From positions 38,076,676 through 38,140,675 of the forward strand of contig OU862915.1 of the NCBI GenBank assembly GCA_917880885.1: DNA of 64,000 nt. The letters are read 5' to 3'. This DNA is from Limnephilus marmoratus. Taxonomy: Eukaryota > Arthropoda > Insecta > Trichoptera > Limnephilidae. The position numbers and the translations under genes were made by a program. The notes beneath the pieces were generated by a model. That model was not told the DNA's origin and searched no databases. It saw nothing but the letters and a program-made list of their open reading frames with translations. Shown piece by piece: positions 9,462 through 20,791 of the stretch; the stretch's first letter is position 1; every line of letters begins with the position of its first letter.

Positions 9462-11262
9462 TTCAAATATACATACATATAACAGATTTACATAAGGAAA
9501 ATACATGGTTCTTATAAATAATTACAAATAAAATAGTTTCTTGTTAATGAATCTACCCAATTTAAAAGAGAAAAAATTTCTCGTGTTTAAATTGGGGAGT
9601 CGTGTCATTACAGAAAAAAGATAAAAAAAAATCAGATATACTTATATATATATTTTTTTTTAAATTAAGAAACAAATAAAACTTATGAATAAAAACAAAA
9701 TATTAAATAAAGAAATATACTAACGTGGCAGTTGCTAAATTAGATATACATGTAGTATAGATATTTTAAAAGTAATAATATACAATAGATGTAGTAGAAA
9801 TAAAAATAATATTATTGCATTTCTCTTAATAGGTAGGTGTTGAGATGGTAAGTACATATAGTTGATTCTGACAATGGGATTAACTGATAATATTGCAGGA
9901 GTAGGTACATAATGTTATTTTACGACAATAATCGCTTACATTTCAGTTCAAAAGTTGATGAAATATTTTAAGAGGATATGTGCAATCAATAAGACTACAT
10001 TAATTTATAATTTATTTTTTGTTAATTAATGATGGAGTTAAGTGATTAATTTTGAAATAAAGTACATAAAATTATAATTAAGACTTGATCAATTTTTACT
10101 AATTAGTACATTGTAATCAAAAAATATACGTAGAAATTCTTTCTTTGAAATTAAAACTTATAATTAGTGTTTGGTTGATCAAGCAGTTGTTTAATTAGTG
10201 ATTTAAAGACTTTATAATTTTCTTCGGATTTGATTTTATATGGGAGGGCGTTAAAAAATTTTATACCTTTATAAGTATAATGTTGTTGAAAAGCACTCGT
10301 ATTAAATTTAGGGATTTCTAGATTACCACGTGATCTTGAACGGTTACTTATTTTTGTGATTGTTGTTGTAGAATTAAAATGATCTTTGTGTGTTTGTAAC
10401 AGAGTGTTCTTTTTGAAAATTTTATTTAAACTGAGTACCCTAAAAGAATTAAATAGTTGTATTGTTGGAAATAAAGATGGTTTACGTGTGATAACTTTTA
10501 GAATCAACCTCTGTACCCTTTCCACAGGTTGGAGGTTAGTTTTGAAAGTTCCCCCCCACCCGATTATACCATATTCTAGAATAGATTGGGCAAGAGAGAA
10601 ATAAACAGTTTTAATCATACTAGATGATAGAATGTTTCTCAATCTAATGAATATGTAAATAAGTTTTCTTACTCTGGTTACCGTATTTTCGACTTGTTCG
10701 TTCCATTTTAAGTGTTTGTCTACAATGACACCCAGATACTTAATACTATTTTTGCATGTTATTTGTAGGCAATTGTCATCGTTGCATTCCTTTTTATTTT
10801 CACACTGTGATGAATGGATTTTAATAGTTATATTGTTCTCGACATTTTTTTCTTTCAAAGAGAATGGAATAAAATAAGTTTTCTCTGTATTTAGTGAGAG
10901 ACAATTTAGGTCAAACCATGTTTTGAGTATGTTTATATTTGTATTTGCTTTACTCATCGTTTCCTCCCATGATTTCCCTTTAGTGATAACTACTGTGTCG
11001 TCTGCATAAGATATGATATCTCCAACTATGGGAAGAGTGAACATTTGATTAACATATATAATAAAAAGGATTGGACCGATGACAGTTCCTTGCGGTATAC
11101 CAAATGATGAGGTTTTGGGTTCACTTAGGGTATCATTTATTTTGACGTATTGAAATCTCTCTTTTAGATAACTTTGGAACCATGACAGTACTGTTCCGTC
11201 CAATCCAATTTGCATGAGTTTCTCATTGAGTTTGGAGTGTGATATGCTATCAAATGCCTTGC
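9430..11262 (-). mobile_element. LINE family J, 5'-truncated, inserted in an RTE fragment
   Basis: On the minus strand: RT from motif A onward, a ~720-bp 3' UTR and a poly(A) tail (the T29 run at ~9430-9458). The 5' end is cut inside RT motif A. The host RTE frame stops at CATCTCATAAT and resumes at ATAATGCAGGG, so ATAA(T) may be a short target duplication. Truncation plus poly(A) is the signature of target-primed reverse transcription. Confidence 0.88.
10151..11260 (-). CDS. Partial LINE reverse transcriptase (Jockey/CR1-like)
   Basis: Open for ~370 codons without a stop. It begins in motif A (KAFDSISHSKL), continues with SWFQSYLKERFQYVKI, motif B GIPQGTVIGPILFIIYVN, catalytic YADDTVV, IKYLGVIVDKHLKWNEQV, SILEYGIIGWGGTF and ERVQRLILKVITRK, and ends PNTNYKF. 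The endonuclease domain and RT motifs upstream of A are absent, so no active enzyme can be made. The annotated N-terminal ~20 residues before KAFD are read-through from the host RTE sequence. An intact frame suggests a fairly recent insertion. Confidence 0.85.
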   Translation of the reverse strand, partial: KAFDSISHSKLNEKLMQIGLDGTVLSWFQSYLKERFQYVKINDTLSEPKTSSFGIPQGTVIGPILFIIYVNQMFTLPIVGDIISYADDTVVITKGKSWEETMSKANTNINILKTWFDLNCLSLNTEKTYFIPFSLKEKNVENNITIKIHSSQCENKKECNDDNCLQITCKNSIKYLGVIVDKHLKWNEQVENTVTRVRKLIYIFIRLRNILSSSMIKTVYFSLAQSILEYGIIGWGGTFKTNLQPVERVQRLILKVITRKPSLFPTIQLFNSFRVLSLNKIFKKNTLLQTHKDHFNSTTTITKISNRSRSRGNLEIPKFNTSAFQQHYTYKGIKFFNALPYKIKSEENYKVFKSLIKQLLDQPNTNYKF

Positions 11263-11264
11263 AG

Positions 11265-11455
11265 GGAAATAATGCAGGGAAAGATTGCCGGAAGACGGGA
11301 CCCTGGAAGAAGGAGAACCTCATGGCTGAAAAACCTGAGACAGTGGTTTGGCTAGTCTACCGTAAAGCTGTTCTGGGCCGCAGTAAACAAAGTCCGTATA
11401 GCCAACACGATAGTCAACGTCCGTTCAACGGACAGGGCTCAAGAAGAAGAAAAAG
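11265..11455 (+). pseudogene. RTE-like RT C-terminal fragment, right part
   Basis: In one frame it reads GKIAGRRDPGRRRTSWLKNL, RQWFG, one stop, STVKLFWAAVNKVRIANTI and VNVRSTDRAQEEE, ending in AAGAAGAAGAAAAAG. This is the expected continuation of the fragment ending at 9429, completing the LINE C-terminus and tail. Confidence 0.85.
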
Positions 11456-11459
11456 AAAT

Positions 11460-12290
11460 TTTTTAATAAATTGGAAAGCTTTTATCCATGGCTACACTTT
11501 TCCCCACGAAAAGCTTATTATAATTTATGTAGATATTAAAAAAAAATTATTTACACAGAAAACCAAGAGAATATTAACAAAAAATAAATATGTCTTAAAA
11601 ATGATATGATTGATAGAGTCTTTCATCCTTGATATTTTTTCTTACTTACATGATAATTTCAGATCGGAAATGTCAAATTTACACTCGGAAAGCAGGATTT
11701 TTTCCTCTTTTAAAAATTTTGTTATTACTTAACGCCCTTTCGTAAGATATGTTTTCATGTCGTTAATTGCGCAGTCCATTGTTAGACTTTTCTGCGCAGG
11801 ACCTGAATGTTCGTCTTCAAATCGAGTTGCGTAGCGGCACTAAAAAGCATTGAGTAGGGTCAATTACAACACATTCGTTAAAGTGTCCAATGTTATAAGC
11901 TAAATAATGTAAAAATATATTCAATTTAGCAAAAACCCGAATTTTACTTAAGTTTTTTTGCGCAGCCAGCGATTTACGCCCTGTCGTAAAAAGCACTAGT
12001 AATTTGTAAGCGATTTCATTTTTGCGGTCTAAATTGTGATCGTCAAAGCGAGTTGCTTTTATAGTATCGGATTCATTTATTGTCAAATCACAGAATGGGA
12101 GACGGTCACGCTCCCTCCCCGCTAGGCATATCTTGGTTGGTTACCCTTTCCCTGATTGGCACGTCTATCAATTCGAATGTCTATGGTGACAGCCGAGAGG
12201 TTACTGCCATTTACATATACAACCACATACAGGGTATCCGGGTGTAAAGTGCATTAACTTCGGGGGGTGATTCTATATGACGGTAGGAGT
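11460..12290. other. Unassigned stretch
   Basis: No recognisable protein. 11700-12080 holds two loosely similar segments around ACGCCCTTTCGTAA and ACGCCCTGTCGTAA, possibly an old duplication. At ~12231 a CAGGGTATCCGGGTG motif resembles the ends of some insect transposons, but no partner end was found. Confidence 0.4.
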
Positions 12291-12651
12291 AAATAAACAA
12301 AAATTTTAACAAAACAAAAAACCGACTTCAAAAAATGCACTAAAAAGTAAAAAAATAATTTCGTATTCTTCTACAACTTTATAATCAACTTACCTTTTCT
12401 ACTCATCAATATGTACGTACGATTGTTATTTTTGGAGTCGGTGTCGGCGGGAGAGGAGCTATCAAGTGAACACGCCGGGCCGCGGGTACCTTGGTTGACA
12501 CCGACTCCAAAAATAACAATCGTACCTACATATTGATGAGTAGAACAGGTAAGTTGATTATAAAGTTGTAGAAGAATACGAAATTATTTTTTTACTTTTT
12601 AGTGCATTTTTTGAAGTCGTTTTTTTGTTTTGTTAAAATTTTTGTTTATTT
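12291..12651. mobile_element. Foldback element with two 155-bp inverted arms
   Basis: 12291-12445 and 12497-12651 are near-perfect reverse complements, with a 51-base GC-rich spacer. Each arm runs from the outer AAATAAACAAAAATTTTAAC through ACCGACTTCAAAAAATGCAC to the inner GGAGTCGGTGTC. RNA or single-stranded DNA from it would fold into a hairpin of ~155 bp. It is non-coding. The AACCGACTTCAAAAA outer motif also appears inverted at ~13089-13109, so this may be one end of a larger element. Confidence 0.9.
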
Positions 12652-13110
12652 TTTGATTTTTAGTGAATCTGAAGTACACTAACTAATTCGATTAAGATTT
12701 GGCCGAGTATCGTAAATTTGTTCTTCAGAATTGGAGAGTTCCGTTACTTTGTCATGGATCCCATAATCAGAACCTAACCAAACTCTCATCAAACTACCCT
12801 TGAAGTACATCCTTTCCAATAAAAAAAGAATCATCGAAATCGGTTGGCGTGATATTGAGTTATTCGTCCATTTGTCGCGCACATACTTGATGCAAATTTA
12901 AGACTTATATGATTTTCTCATGGATGCCATTGTCAGAACTGGACCAAATTAAAATGGGACCACACGGGAAGCACCAGCTTTCAAATAAAAAAAAAGAATC
13001 ATCAATATCGGTTCACCCAGTCGAAAGTTCTGAGGTAACAAACATAAAAAAAAATAAAATACAGTCGAATTGAGAACCTCCTCCTTTTCGAAGTCGTTTA
13101 AAAAGATTAA
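12652..13110. repeat. 166-bp-period degenerate direct repeat beside the foldback
   Basis: CATGGATCCCATAATCAGAAC (12753) and CATGGATGCCATTGTCAGAAC (12919) start two diverged units that each end in AAAAAGAATCATC.A.ATCGGTT. The block closes with TTCGAAGTCGTTTAAAAA (13094), the inverse of the ACCGACTTC motif in the foldback. It is probably the body of the same non-autonomous transposon family. Confidence 0.6.
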
Positions 13111-13274
13111 CAACGTTTTCCGAAATTCCAACATTAGTTTTCCATACTAAAAGACTCTGAGGGATTTTTTTCCCCCAGGGATCCCTGCTTGAACCTAAAG
13201 TAATGTAAAACAAACTAAATTATTTTTTCACACCTTTTCAGCTAGTTAAATCATTTCCGCAGTGATATATTTCA

Positions 13275-13557
13275 ATTTGGGAGGCGGGAATGGGTACCGC
13301 CGCCCGGGAATCTTTATTAGATAACCAACACCTCTGCCATAGGTCACCCCAAGTGGTTCGCTACGTTTCGTGATTTAACAGGGGTGCCCAGGTTCATGGA
13401 GTGAGGTTTGTCTAGGTCTTGGAGGCGGATGACCAGGACACACTGAACCCCAGATTCCTACCCGCCCTTTTCCTTCTACACAGCATCCCCAAAGATGACA
13501 TAGGTCCTGAGGGAAATTATTTTCCCAAGGGCCTCCTGTGTGGAGCTCATGTAAAAA
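13275..13557 (+). mobile_element. SINE family A copy, internally deleted subtype
   Basis: Starts TTTGGGAGGCGGGAATGGGT and has TAGGTCACCCCAAGTGGTTCG and GGGGTGCCCAGGTTCATGG. It then jumps from GGAGGCGGATG directly to ACCAGGACACACTGAACCCC, skipping ~130 bp present in other copies. The 3' end CCTGAGGGAAATTATTTTCC is followed by GTGTGGAGCTCATG and an A-tail. The copy at 38.3-38.6 kb has the same deletion. Confidence 0.88.
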
Positions 13558-13559
13558 AA

Positions 13560-14190
13560 TGGGGTTTTGAAATATCAGCATTTCCCTGCAATATGGGGTC
13601 GTATGTTTCTATTTTATATACCAGCTCGAAATATAATTTAAAAAATAGCTTTTTAATCACATTAGTCAAAAGTAGGTACATATTTTAACTTTATCCAATA
13701 ACTTATTCTCTTACGGTTGGGAAATTAGATTGTGCTATATTTAAACTCCTTGGTTACATAATTCTATTTTTGAACTGCCAGAGCAATGGTCTCCATACAA
13801 CAGGAAAGGGACAAAACATCAATTTTAATTGTATTTATAAAATAATAATCAATTTAGCTATAACAGAATAGAGCCCTGTACACTTAATGAAAATGCCATT
13901 CAACCTTTGCAGACCGACCGAGACTTGCGGTGAGACGTGCCACCCGGACCAGAAGAACTAATAATATGTCTACCTGAAAGTGTTATTTGTACGAGTAAGT
14001 ATCTATAGCAGTATTTACGAGGATGTAATTTAATGTAGCTCGTATATTTGTCGGTGCGTACGTGTGTGACTGAGTTTGTTAGTTGGTTTGGTTGGTCATT
14101 GGATATATACAGCGATAGTCTCGTGTCGAGAGCGTCTCCGTCTCAGAATTGAGCAATTTTTTTCCTTACTTCTGAAAAATATTTAAATGA
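13560..14190. other. Unassigned stretch
   Basis: No recognisable gene or shared repeat found. Confidence 0.45.
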
Positions 14191-14194
14191 TCGA

Positions 14195-14480
14195 CTTGTT
14201 TTACCATAACTTGAATGGAAGGTTCTCTGAAGAACTATAGTCGTTGATTACTTCGGCACCTGCGCACATTGAGAAAACACGCCATATGCGCGTCTAACGC
14301 CTTTTGACATTTTTTGTCAACTGCTCGGCTATGGAATGATTTGCTGCCTTTTTTGTTTCCTCCCTCCTACAAAATGAATCAAACCTTCCTTTTTTTAAAA
14401 AGACCCTCCACACAGCATTAAAAAGATGATAATAATTATTTTGTTCCTCAGGGCTTTTTATGTGAAGCAGAGAACCTGAT
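14195..14480 (+). pseudogene. LINE family A 3' fragment, internally deleted
   Basis: Aligns with 51225-51540: GGAAGGTTCTCTGAAGAAC matches the CSEEL codons, then CTTCGGCACCTGCGCACATT and AAACACGCCATATGCGCG. After a ~70-bp internal gap it resumes GCTCGGCTATGGAATGATTT, TTCCTCCCTCCTAC and AAAAAGACCCTCCACACAGC. It is badly decayed, and the terminal palindrome is disrupted. Confidence 0.75.
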
Positions 14481-14599
14481 AAAGAATACGATATAAATTT
14501 TTAGGTGGGAGTAACAAACTCAGCTATCGGTACTTAAAAAACATATAATGACGGACACAAACCAAGTATTCAACTTGTTTGACTTACGCTTATATTAAA

Positions 14600-14945
14600 T
14601 ACTAGCAGAACCGGCCACACGTTGCTGTGGCCAATGAAACACACCACCACGCCATTACTCAAACTTTGTAACCAACGCCAACTGTTAAATCAAATCCACA
14701 CCGCCCGCTTACCAGCTCGCTGCCCGCTGCCCGCTTGCCAGCCCGCTCCTTTTATTTATATATTTCAACCAATTTACACAAAACCTTGACAAATTGTATA
14801 CCTAAAAAACTTCCTCACGAATCCCTCTATCTATTGGTGAAAACCGTATGAAAATACGTTGCGTAGTTTAAAAGATCTAAGCGCACAGACAGCTGGAGCG
14901 ACTTCATTTTTTACTGTGCAAAGATTATAACGCTAATAAAACACT
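14600..14945 (+). mobile_element. Interspersed repeat related to the CTAGC-starting family
   Basis: Begins ACTAGCAGAACCGGCCACAC, followed by GTTGCTGTGGCC, then a CCGCTTGCC-rich middle and GAAAATACGTTGCGTAGTTT near the end. This start is characteristic of a widespread insect repeat distinct from the CCCGCGG type. It is non-coding, and the boundary is approximate. Confidence 0.5.
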
Positions 14946-14949
14946 ACCA

Positions 14950-15453
14950 AACCACATTTTTGGCCAAAATAAAACTAATTTCAACGAACACAAACCATAA
15001 TTAATATACCAGTTAGAGATGCATAAAAAAACATAAAAATTCCGCTGATAAATACAAGCTTTGGGCAAAGACTAGGCGCAAGCATTCAATAATATTTCAC
15101 TCTGAGTGAAAGAAAAAACATTATACAAAAACAAATATAGAAAGACAACAAGAGATTTCTTACAAATCAGTATACATCACACTTCTGTGGATAACCTGTT
15201 CAGTGGGTTCGATTATCTTTGGTTCTCTAGGGAAAAAAAAACCACTATGATCAATGAAGCTATCTCTTGGAGTATTCTCCACAATGGTGAAGGATTGCTT
15301 CGTTTAAATAGATTATAATTTTTCAGTTCTTAGTTTGACTAAAGTGTTATTATTTATTATTTTTGATACAAGATAAATTTAAGAACCTTAGTCAGATGGT
15401 AAAATTATGTTTACCTCAAGATAAAATCCAATAGATTTATTTGTTAAGAGCGT
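14950..15453. other. Unassigned AT-rich stretch
   Basis: No protein-like frame stands out, and no shared repeat was recognised. Confidence 0.45.
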
Positions 15454-16164
15454 TTAACCAGCCAGCGGACGAAAATCCACATTTCGTCGAAAGTTGTTCT
15501 TCCGATCCTGCAGTGCGGTTACAATGAGAAAGATTGATTATTCTCCGTACCAGCTTTTTAAAATTATAACTCAATATCGAATTTATTTCAATCCAAATTA
15601 GCTTTAATTTATACCTTCATCCAAAAATGCTGAAAGGCGTGATGATAAAACTATAAAAATAGTGTACTTTTTGTAGTTATTTTTTGATTATAAGTATTTG
15701 TCATTTTTCAATAATGTCTAAATTTAATAAGAATGTTAAAAAAATCTGAAATATATTAGTTTGTAAGTGCGCAAATAAATACACAAATGGACCAATTTTC
15801 GTCAAGAAACACATGTACGTACATATTTTTTAATGATTTTATTGAAACTAAAATTAAAATTCTAATACATAACTTTGCTAGATAATGTATTGATTTATTT
15901 TACTGCATGATTATATTATTTGAAATGGGTGTGGTATAATACAAAAACTTTTTTGAAAATTTAACAAATCTGCCAACGACCTATGGAATAACCTTATTAT
16001 TCTAAAAATTAAAAAAAAATCTAAAAATTTATTACATAACTATGCTAGATAAAAGAACAATCTTTCGAAATCCATTTATAATTTTTTGTGGAAAAGGGTC
16101 AATACGTCTAAAAACTTTTTTGAAAATGACGTATTTCCAGCTTTCTCTGGTAATGCCCTCTTAA
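15454..16164. mobile_element. TTAA-bounded repeat G, copy 2, uninterrupted (inverse orientation)
   Basis: The 711-bp reverse-complement match of the repeat hosting the RTE at 1.1-5.2 kb, bounded by TTAA at both ends. Its middle (GCATGATTATATTATTTGAA on the plus strand) is the empty target site of that RTE insertion. No ORF. Confidence 0.8.
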
Positions 16165-16690
16165 CTAACGCTCTTTTTGGGGCATTTACATATGAATAGT
16201 AAGATATATACAAATTTTTTTTGTCTGATATCAATTTAGGAAACGGATTTGTAGTTGTTCTATTTTATTAATTTTTTGTTCAATTTTTGTTTTCCAGTTT
16301 CAATTTCAGTTTCAGTTTCAGTTCCTTCGGAAGGTGGCATTTCGGGAAAGAGACTTTTTGACAGTTACTCTTCTTCTTAAGGGTTATCTTGTCTATGCTT
16401 GATTCTAACATTTCTGCCATGATAAAGTTTATATGATTTGAAAGCTTCACGGCTTTATTAACTTTCGATTCTCTAAAAAAAAATTTTTAATCCCAGTTAT
16501 TAAGTCTTTTGTTTTTGTATTCCAATTGTTACTCAAAGTAACTATCATTAATTAATCACCATAAAACAAGCAGCCACCTAGTATGGTAATATAATAAATC
16601 TCATCCACGTAAATGTCTAATATATGTAACATGTATTTTATAAATAAATTTAATAAAGTACGTTTTGTACGTTAATACGTAACAAATTAT
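16165..16690. other. Unassigned stretch with a small TTTCAG microsatellite
   Basis: A short TTTCAG-type hexamer run lies at ~16297-16325. Otherwise nothing recognised. Confidence 0.5.
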
Positions 16691-17990
16691 TCCGTATCAT
16701 ATAATTGATTCTGCTAATGCGTCGTGTATACAGTATAATATATTCTTATTATCAAAATTTTTTAGGTGGTAAAATTTTCCTGATATGGATCTTAATCTAT
16801 TAAATACATTTTCAGCGTGATTTGACCAGTTAAAATTGACATTTATTGTAAGGCCAAGGTATGCATATTGGTACACTTTTTCTATATTTGGGCAGTTAGA
16901 TTGCAAGGATTGGTTTTTTGAGTGCAAACAATCATATGAATGACTTTTTATGTGCATTTCCTTATCCGGACAACTTGCATGTGTTGAATGTATTAGCATA
17001 TATTTGTTTTTTTTTTGCGTTAATAATAATGCCATTGTCGTGGGACCATTTAATTATGTTATTTAGGTCTGTTTGTAAAATTTCCTCAATTTTTAGTGGA
17101 TTTTTGTCAGCACGTATAATGCAAGTATCGTCGGCAAACGTGTAGCATTTACAACGTTTTATTACGTTTGGTAAACTGTTTACTTGCATAATATAACACG
17201 TAGGTCCCGATATCGACCCCATAGCTACTCCAGTGTTTGCTAACATTTCATCACTTAAAATTCCGTCAATTTTAACTTTAATTTTTCTATTTTACAGAAA
17301 ACTTTTTAAACAAATTATTTAAAGGACCTCTAATACCACATTCCTCCATTGCCCTTATTAATGTTTCATGGTCCAATGTGTCAAAGGTCTTTTTAAAGTC
17401 TCTAAAAATTATACCAACATAATATTTTTCATTTAAATGACAATTTACATGATCAGTGAATTAAGAAAGTAATTGTGTAGTACTTTTTTCTTTTTGAAAT
17501 CCGTACTGTAGATAGGGGATTTATGATTTTATTTTTTTCTATAAAATTTTGTATTTCGTTAAAGATAGCCTTTTCAATAGTTTTATCAATACACGAGAGA
17601 ATCGCTATTGGTCGATAGTTTGTGAAATCTTTGTGGTTTCCTGATTCATATATTGGTCTGATGATGGATGTTTTAAGTTCGTCAGGCATGATACTTTTAC
17701 TTACACAAAGGTTAATTAATTTAGTCAGTACTGGGATTACATTATCAGCAATTAATTTCAGGTCTTTAATTCTTATTTGGTTTTTCCTTCTGATTTTTTA
17801 ACATCCATACCATTTTAACATCTTTTTGTGATACAGGTCTAAATCTCATTGGCATAATAGTAGGAGTTGTATACGTGTTACGATCTAGGAATTTTTTAGT
17901 ACAATTATATCTTATGTTTTTTATTTCATTTACGAATGTTGTAGCAAATATATAGCATAAAAATGTGTGTCTCATTGACTCCCTTTGTAT
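16690..17990 (-). pseudogene. Decayed LINE reverse transcriptase (same clade as the guest LINE at 46.6-49.2 kb)
   Basis: Minus-strand pieces in order: a linker ending KDVKMVWMLKNQK, PDELKTSIIRPIYESGNHKD, FTNYRPIAILSCIDKTIEKA, then MGSISGPTCYIMQVNSLP, CYTFADDTCIIRADKNP, IKWSHDNGIIINAKKKQ, YAYLGLTINVNFNWSNHAEN and VFNRLRSISGKFYHL. The motif order is right and the catalytic FADD survives, but frameshifts separate the pieces and motif A is degraded. The match to the 46.6-kb guest LINE is at the protein level (for example PDELKYSIVRPIFKNGNHS there). Confidence 0.85.
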
Positions 17991-18059
17991 TGATTGTATC
18001 CCTTCATTAGTATTCTGGGCAAAGAGGAATACATATTGTAGTTAGTCCCAAAATTTCCG

Positions 18060-18430
18060 AACTGAAAATAAATCCTGACTTCCAGTATTACGTAATGGAA
18101 ACCGGAAGCTTATCAATACAATCAATACCAGACTGATTGATTGTATAGATAAGCTTTTACTTTCTGTTGATAAGCTTCTACTTTCTTATATAGAAATACC
18201 AAGTCAGTGAAAATTCTTCTGTCTAACAATTTGAGCATAATCATATCATTTAAAAAGTGTAGTAGTTCAACATAATTGCTGGAATTACCCATTTTAGAAC
18301 TTAGAAAACACAAGAATTTGTTTTGTATTCTTTCAACAGCTTGTACATGTATATTATAATGTGGGTTCCAGACGGGAGAATTGTACTCAAGTTGACTTCT
18401 AACATAGTCAAAATATAACAGTTAATTACA
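18060..18430 (-). pseudogene. LINE family H C-terminal fragment
   Basis: Minus-strand reading: RSQLEYNSPVWNPHYNIHVQ, AVERIQNKFLCFLSSKMGNS, LHFLNDMIMLKLLDRRIFTD, LVFLYKKVEAY. It aligns with the LLEYNSIVWSPYYQIH...RRKIIDLTFLFKI block of the 49-50-kb LINE and at nucleotide level with window positions 1-65. It is truncated at both ends. Confidence 0.8.
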
Positions 18431-18434
18431 CTTT

Positions 18435-19036
18435 ATATTTTTAAAATTTGAATAATTGCAAACAAGATCTTCTTTAGTTATACTACCCGATTTTTTCGAA
18501 TACATATTATTCTTTCAGAATGATGATCAATTTTTAAAGGCAGGTATTTTGCCTAATTTTTCAAATACATCTTTCGTTTTACTTGTGATTTATTAAACTG
18601 TGACCTCTTTCTCCATCATCCAATTAAAAAATCAAAACCATCTAGACTTAAAACTTAATAGTAGCGATATCGTTGAATCCGAAGTTTTAAATAATTCCTT
18701 CAATTTGGGAGTTTAATTAGTTTCTTAATAGATAAATGTACAATTCCGAGAATGTTTCACTGAAAACAGTCTGTATTAATAAACAATTTGAGAGAAAGAC
18801 AAGGTTTCAACAGTTTGAAATAACTATAGTTTGATAGTGCTATTAGATTTTCACAGTTGCGAATTTCAAGAAAGTTCGTACTTAACGACAGTTATCGACT
18901 TTCCAAAGTATATAAAATGCTTTTGAAGGAAATCCTGAAAATCTAAACCAATATCCAATCAAAGTCCTCGAACTACTTAAAATTTGTGTTTATGACCTAC
19001 TAACTTAGTTTAGTAATAGTACACCAGTTAATTCAA
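18435..19036. other. Unassigned AT-rich stretch
   Basis: No gene or repeat recognised. Confidence 0.45.
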
Positions 19037-19981
19037 CCCCTCAGGCTAATTTGTTGAACCTTTCTGAACATCTCGAATAGGTCTCATGGAAATCGTTTTC
19101 GTCTCCCTTACTATCATCTCCCTTTTTGTGAATCTCACTAGAAGTATGATCTAAACAGTTTTAGAAAGAGAAAATATCACACTTTATATTGAAATCTAAA
19201 AGTTAACCAAAAATAATTAAAATGTACATCTTTATGAAGAAAAGCTTTCGATCGCAATTTGAAAAAAAAAACCAGCAAACTTTGGGATTTTTTTTTTATT
19301 AATTATTTTTTAGCATGGAACGACAAAAAGTTGATAATATATTTTTTTGTTTTTATTTATATGAATACCGCACAAGAGTTTCAACTGCTCCCGTCTGGAG
19401 CCAGTGAGACTATTGCCGCCGAAGTATTTTGTGAGGCTGAAGGTAGTGGGGAGGGGAAGGAGATGGAGAGGAGAAGGAGATGGGGAGAGGAAGGAGTTGG
19501 GGAAGAGGAAGGTTGGGAAGTATCTTTCTATTCAGATCTAGTCACCAAATACGGCGAAAGCCATTTCAAGCGACGTTTCAATTCTGAATGGTGGTCTTAC
19601 ACCAGGGCAATACTGAGAGTATCTTCCACTCTGGAACGTTCCGTAAATGTACTACATGTTAGTTTTAATAAATTAATTGAGAAATACCTCAAATCAGTGA
19701 AATAAAATTTATTTGTGCACGACGGGTTCGTACTCGCGCCCTTCGTTTTGTGAATTGAGAGTCTTACCGCTCGACCACGGATGCCGTCCATAAAATATTT
19801 ATATGTTTTTTTTTCGTTAACAGTAATTTTAGTTAGAAAAATAGTGAGGTGAGCCATTTTCAAATCTTTTTTATGTTTGCATACAATATGTTAATAATTT
19901 GTGGTTTTCGGGTGAGTTCAGAAATATTCCATTTATATGGATTGCAATCGCTCTGACAAAATATGGTCGAGGCCTGAGGGG
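19037..19981. mobile_element. TIR element C, copy 1 (ends CCCCTCAGGC), hosting a SINE D
   Basis: The left end CCCCTCAGGCTAATTTGTT and the right end (reverse complement CCCCTCAGGCCTCGACCATA) are inverted. Matching ends occur at 38256 and 39964. Shared interior with copy 2 includes GAAATCTAAAAGTTAAC, ATCGCAATT, GTTAGAAAAATAGTGAGGTG and ACAAAATATGGTCGAGGCCT. It carries no transposase and is therefore a MITE-like non-autonomous element. Confidence 0.7.
19372..19793 (-). mobile_element. SINE family D, minus strand, tRNA-like head
   Basis: On the minus strand the head reads CATCCGTGGTCGAGCGGTAA (A-box-like TGGTCGAGCGG) and AGTACGAACCCGTC (B-box-like), followed by a body with CAGAGTGGAAGATACTCTCA and ending at TCTGGCTCCAGACGGGAGC and AACTCTTGTG. 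Copies occur at 55.4, 58.5 and 63.1 kb, with a fragment at 28.6 kb. The frame seen across it is chance. Confidence 0.8.
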
Positions 19982-19989
19982 TTAGGAAG

Positions 19990-20791
19990 CAAAATCATTT
20001 GCCAGTCGTTTAGGTATATCTCAAATGAAAAGTTTGGAGCACAAGATTTGAGTTTCATTACCTCAAAAACTGAGCAAAGTTGGAAGAGTTATGAAATATT
20101 GAAAATAACGAACAAACCTCAGAATTCCAGCAATTTGTTCTTGCATATTTAAAACTCTTCATTGCCTCGGGGTAAAAATAAAGCGCTCTTTCAATGGCAG
20201 CTTTTCAAAGGAAGCTTTTTGTTTTACATCAGAAAGTTTTATGACAGCAAATGAATTGTATTTTTATGTTTGTTTATTTATTTTTGTTAAGATGGATTAC
20301 ATCATTGTGTAACCTCTAAAGACTATCTTAAAAAGTGGTGTAATTATATTCACTTATAATTATAGCATTTCTAAGTATTGCTTTTGCTCAGTACAACACG
20401 AGAATCGAGTATAACGAATCTAAAATTTCGGACTCTCTTATTTTGGAAAGTGAAGTGAGGCGATAAATTTGACTCCAGAACTAAAAGAGGTTCCTTAAGA
20501 AATAAATATTGTTTAACTGGAAATTAAAAAAATACTACCCCCCCCCCCCTACTAATAAACGTGCTTTAAAATTTACACAACTGATACAAACATTTACGAT
20601 CGAATTTCGGGAAGTGGGTTAATTTACACTTCAAAAATTTGAATTCATTCATTTACGAAAACAAAATCGAATTTCTAATACATGCATTTAACAGGAAACC
20701 CGGTCGCCGTGAAATTTTAACAACAGGTATTTTACCTACTATTGCTGTCACTGTCACTCTTACTTCCCCGAATACTGAGCGAAAGGCTTAT
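19990..20791. other. Unassigned stretch
   Basis: Contains a C10 run at ~20539. No gene recognised. Confidence 0.45.

Noticed and set aside
19259..19705. 148-aa open frame
   Set aside because: It spans element C and the body of a minus-strand SINE D; chance frame.
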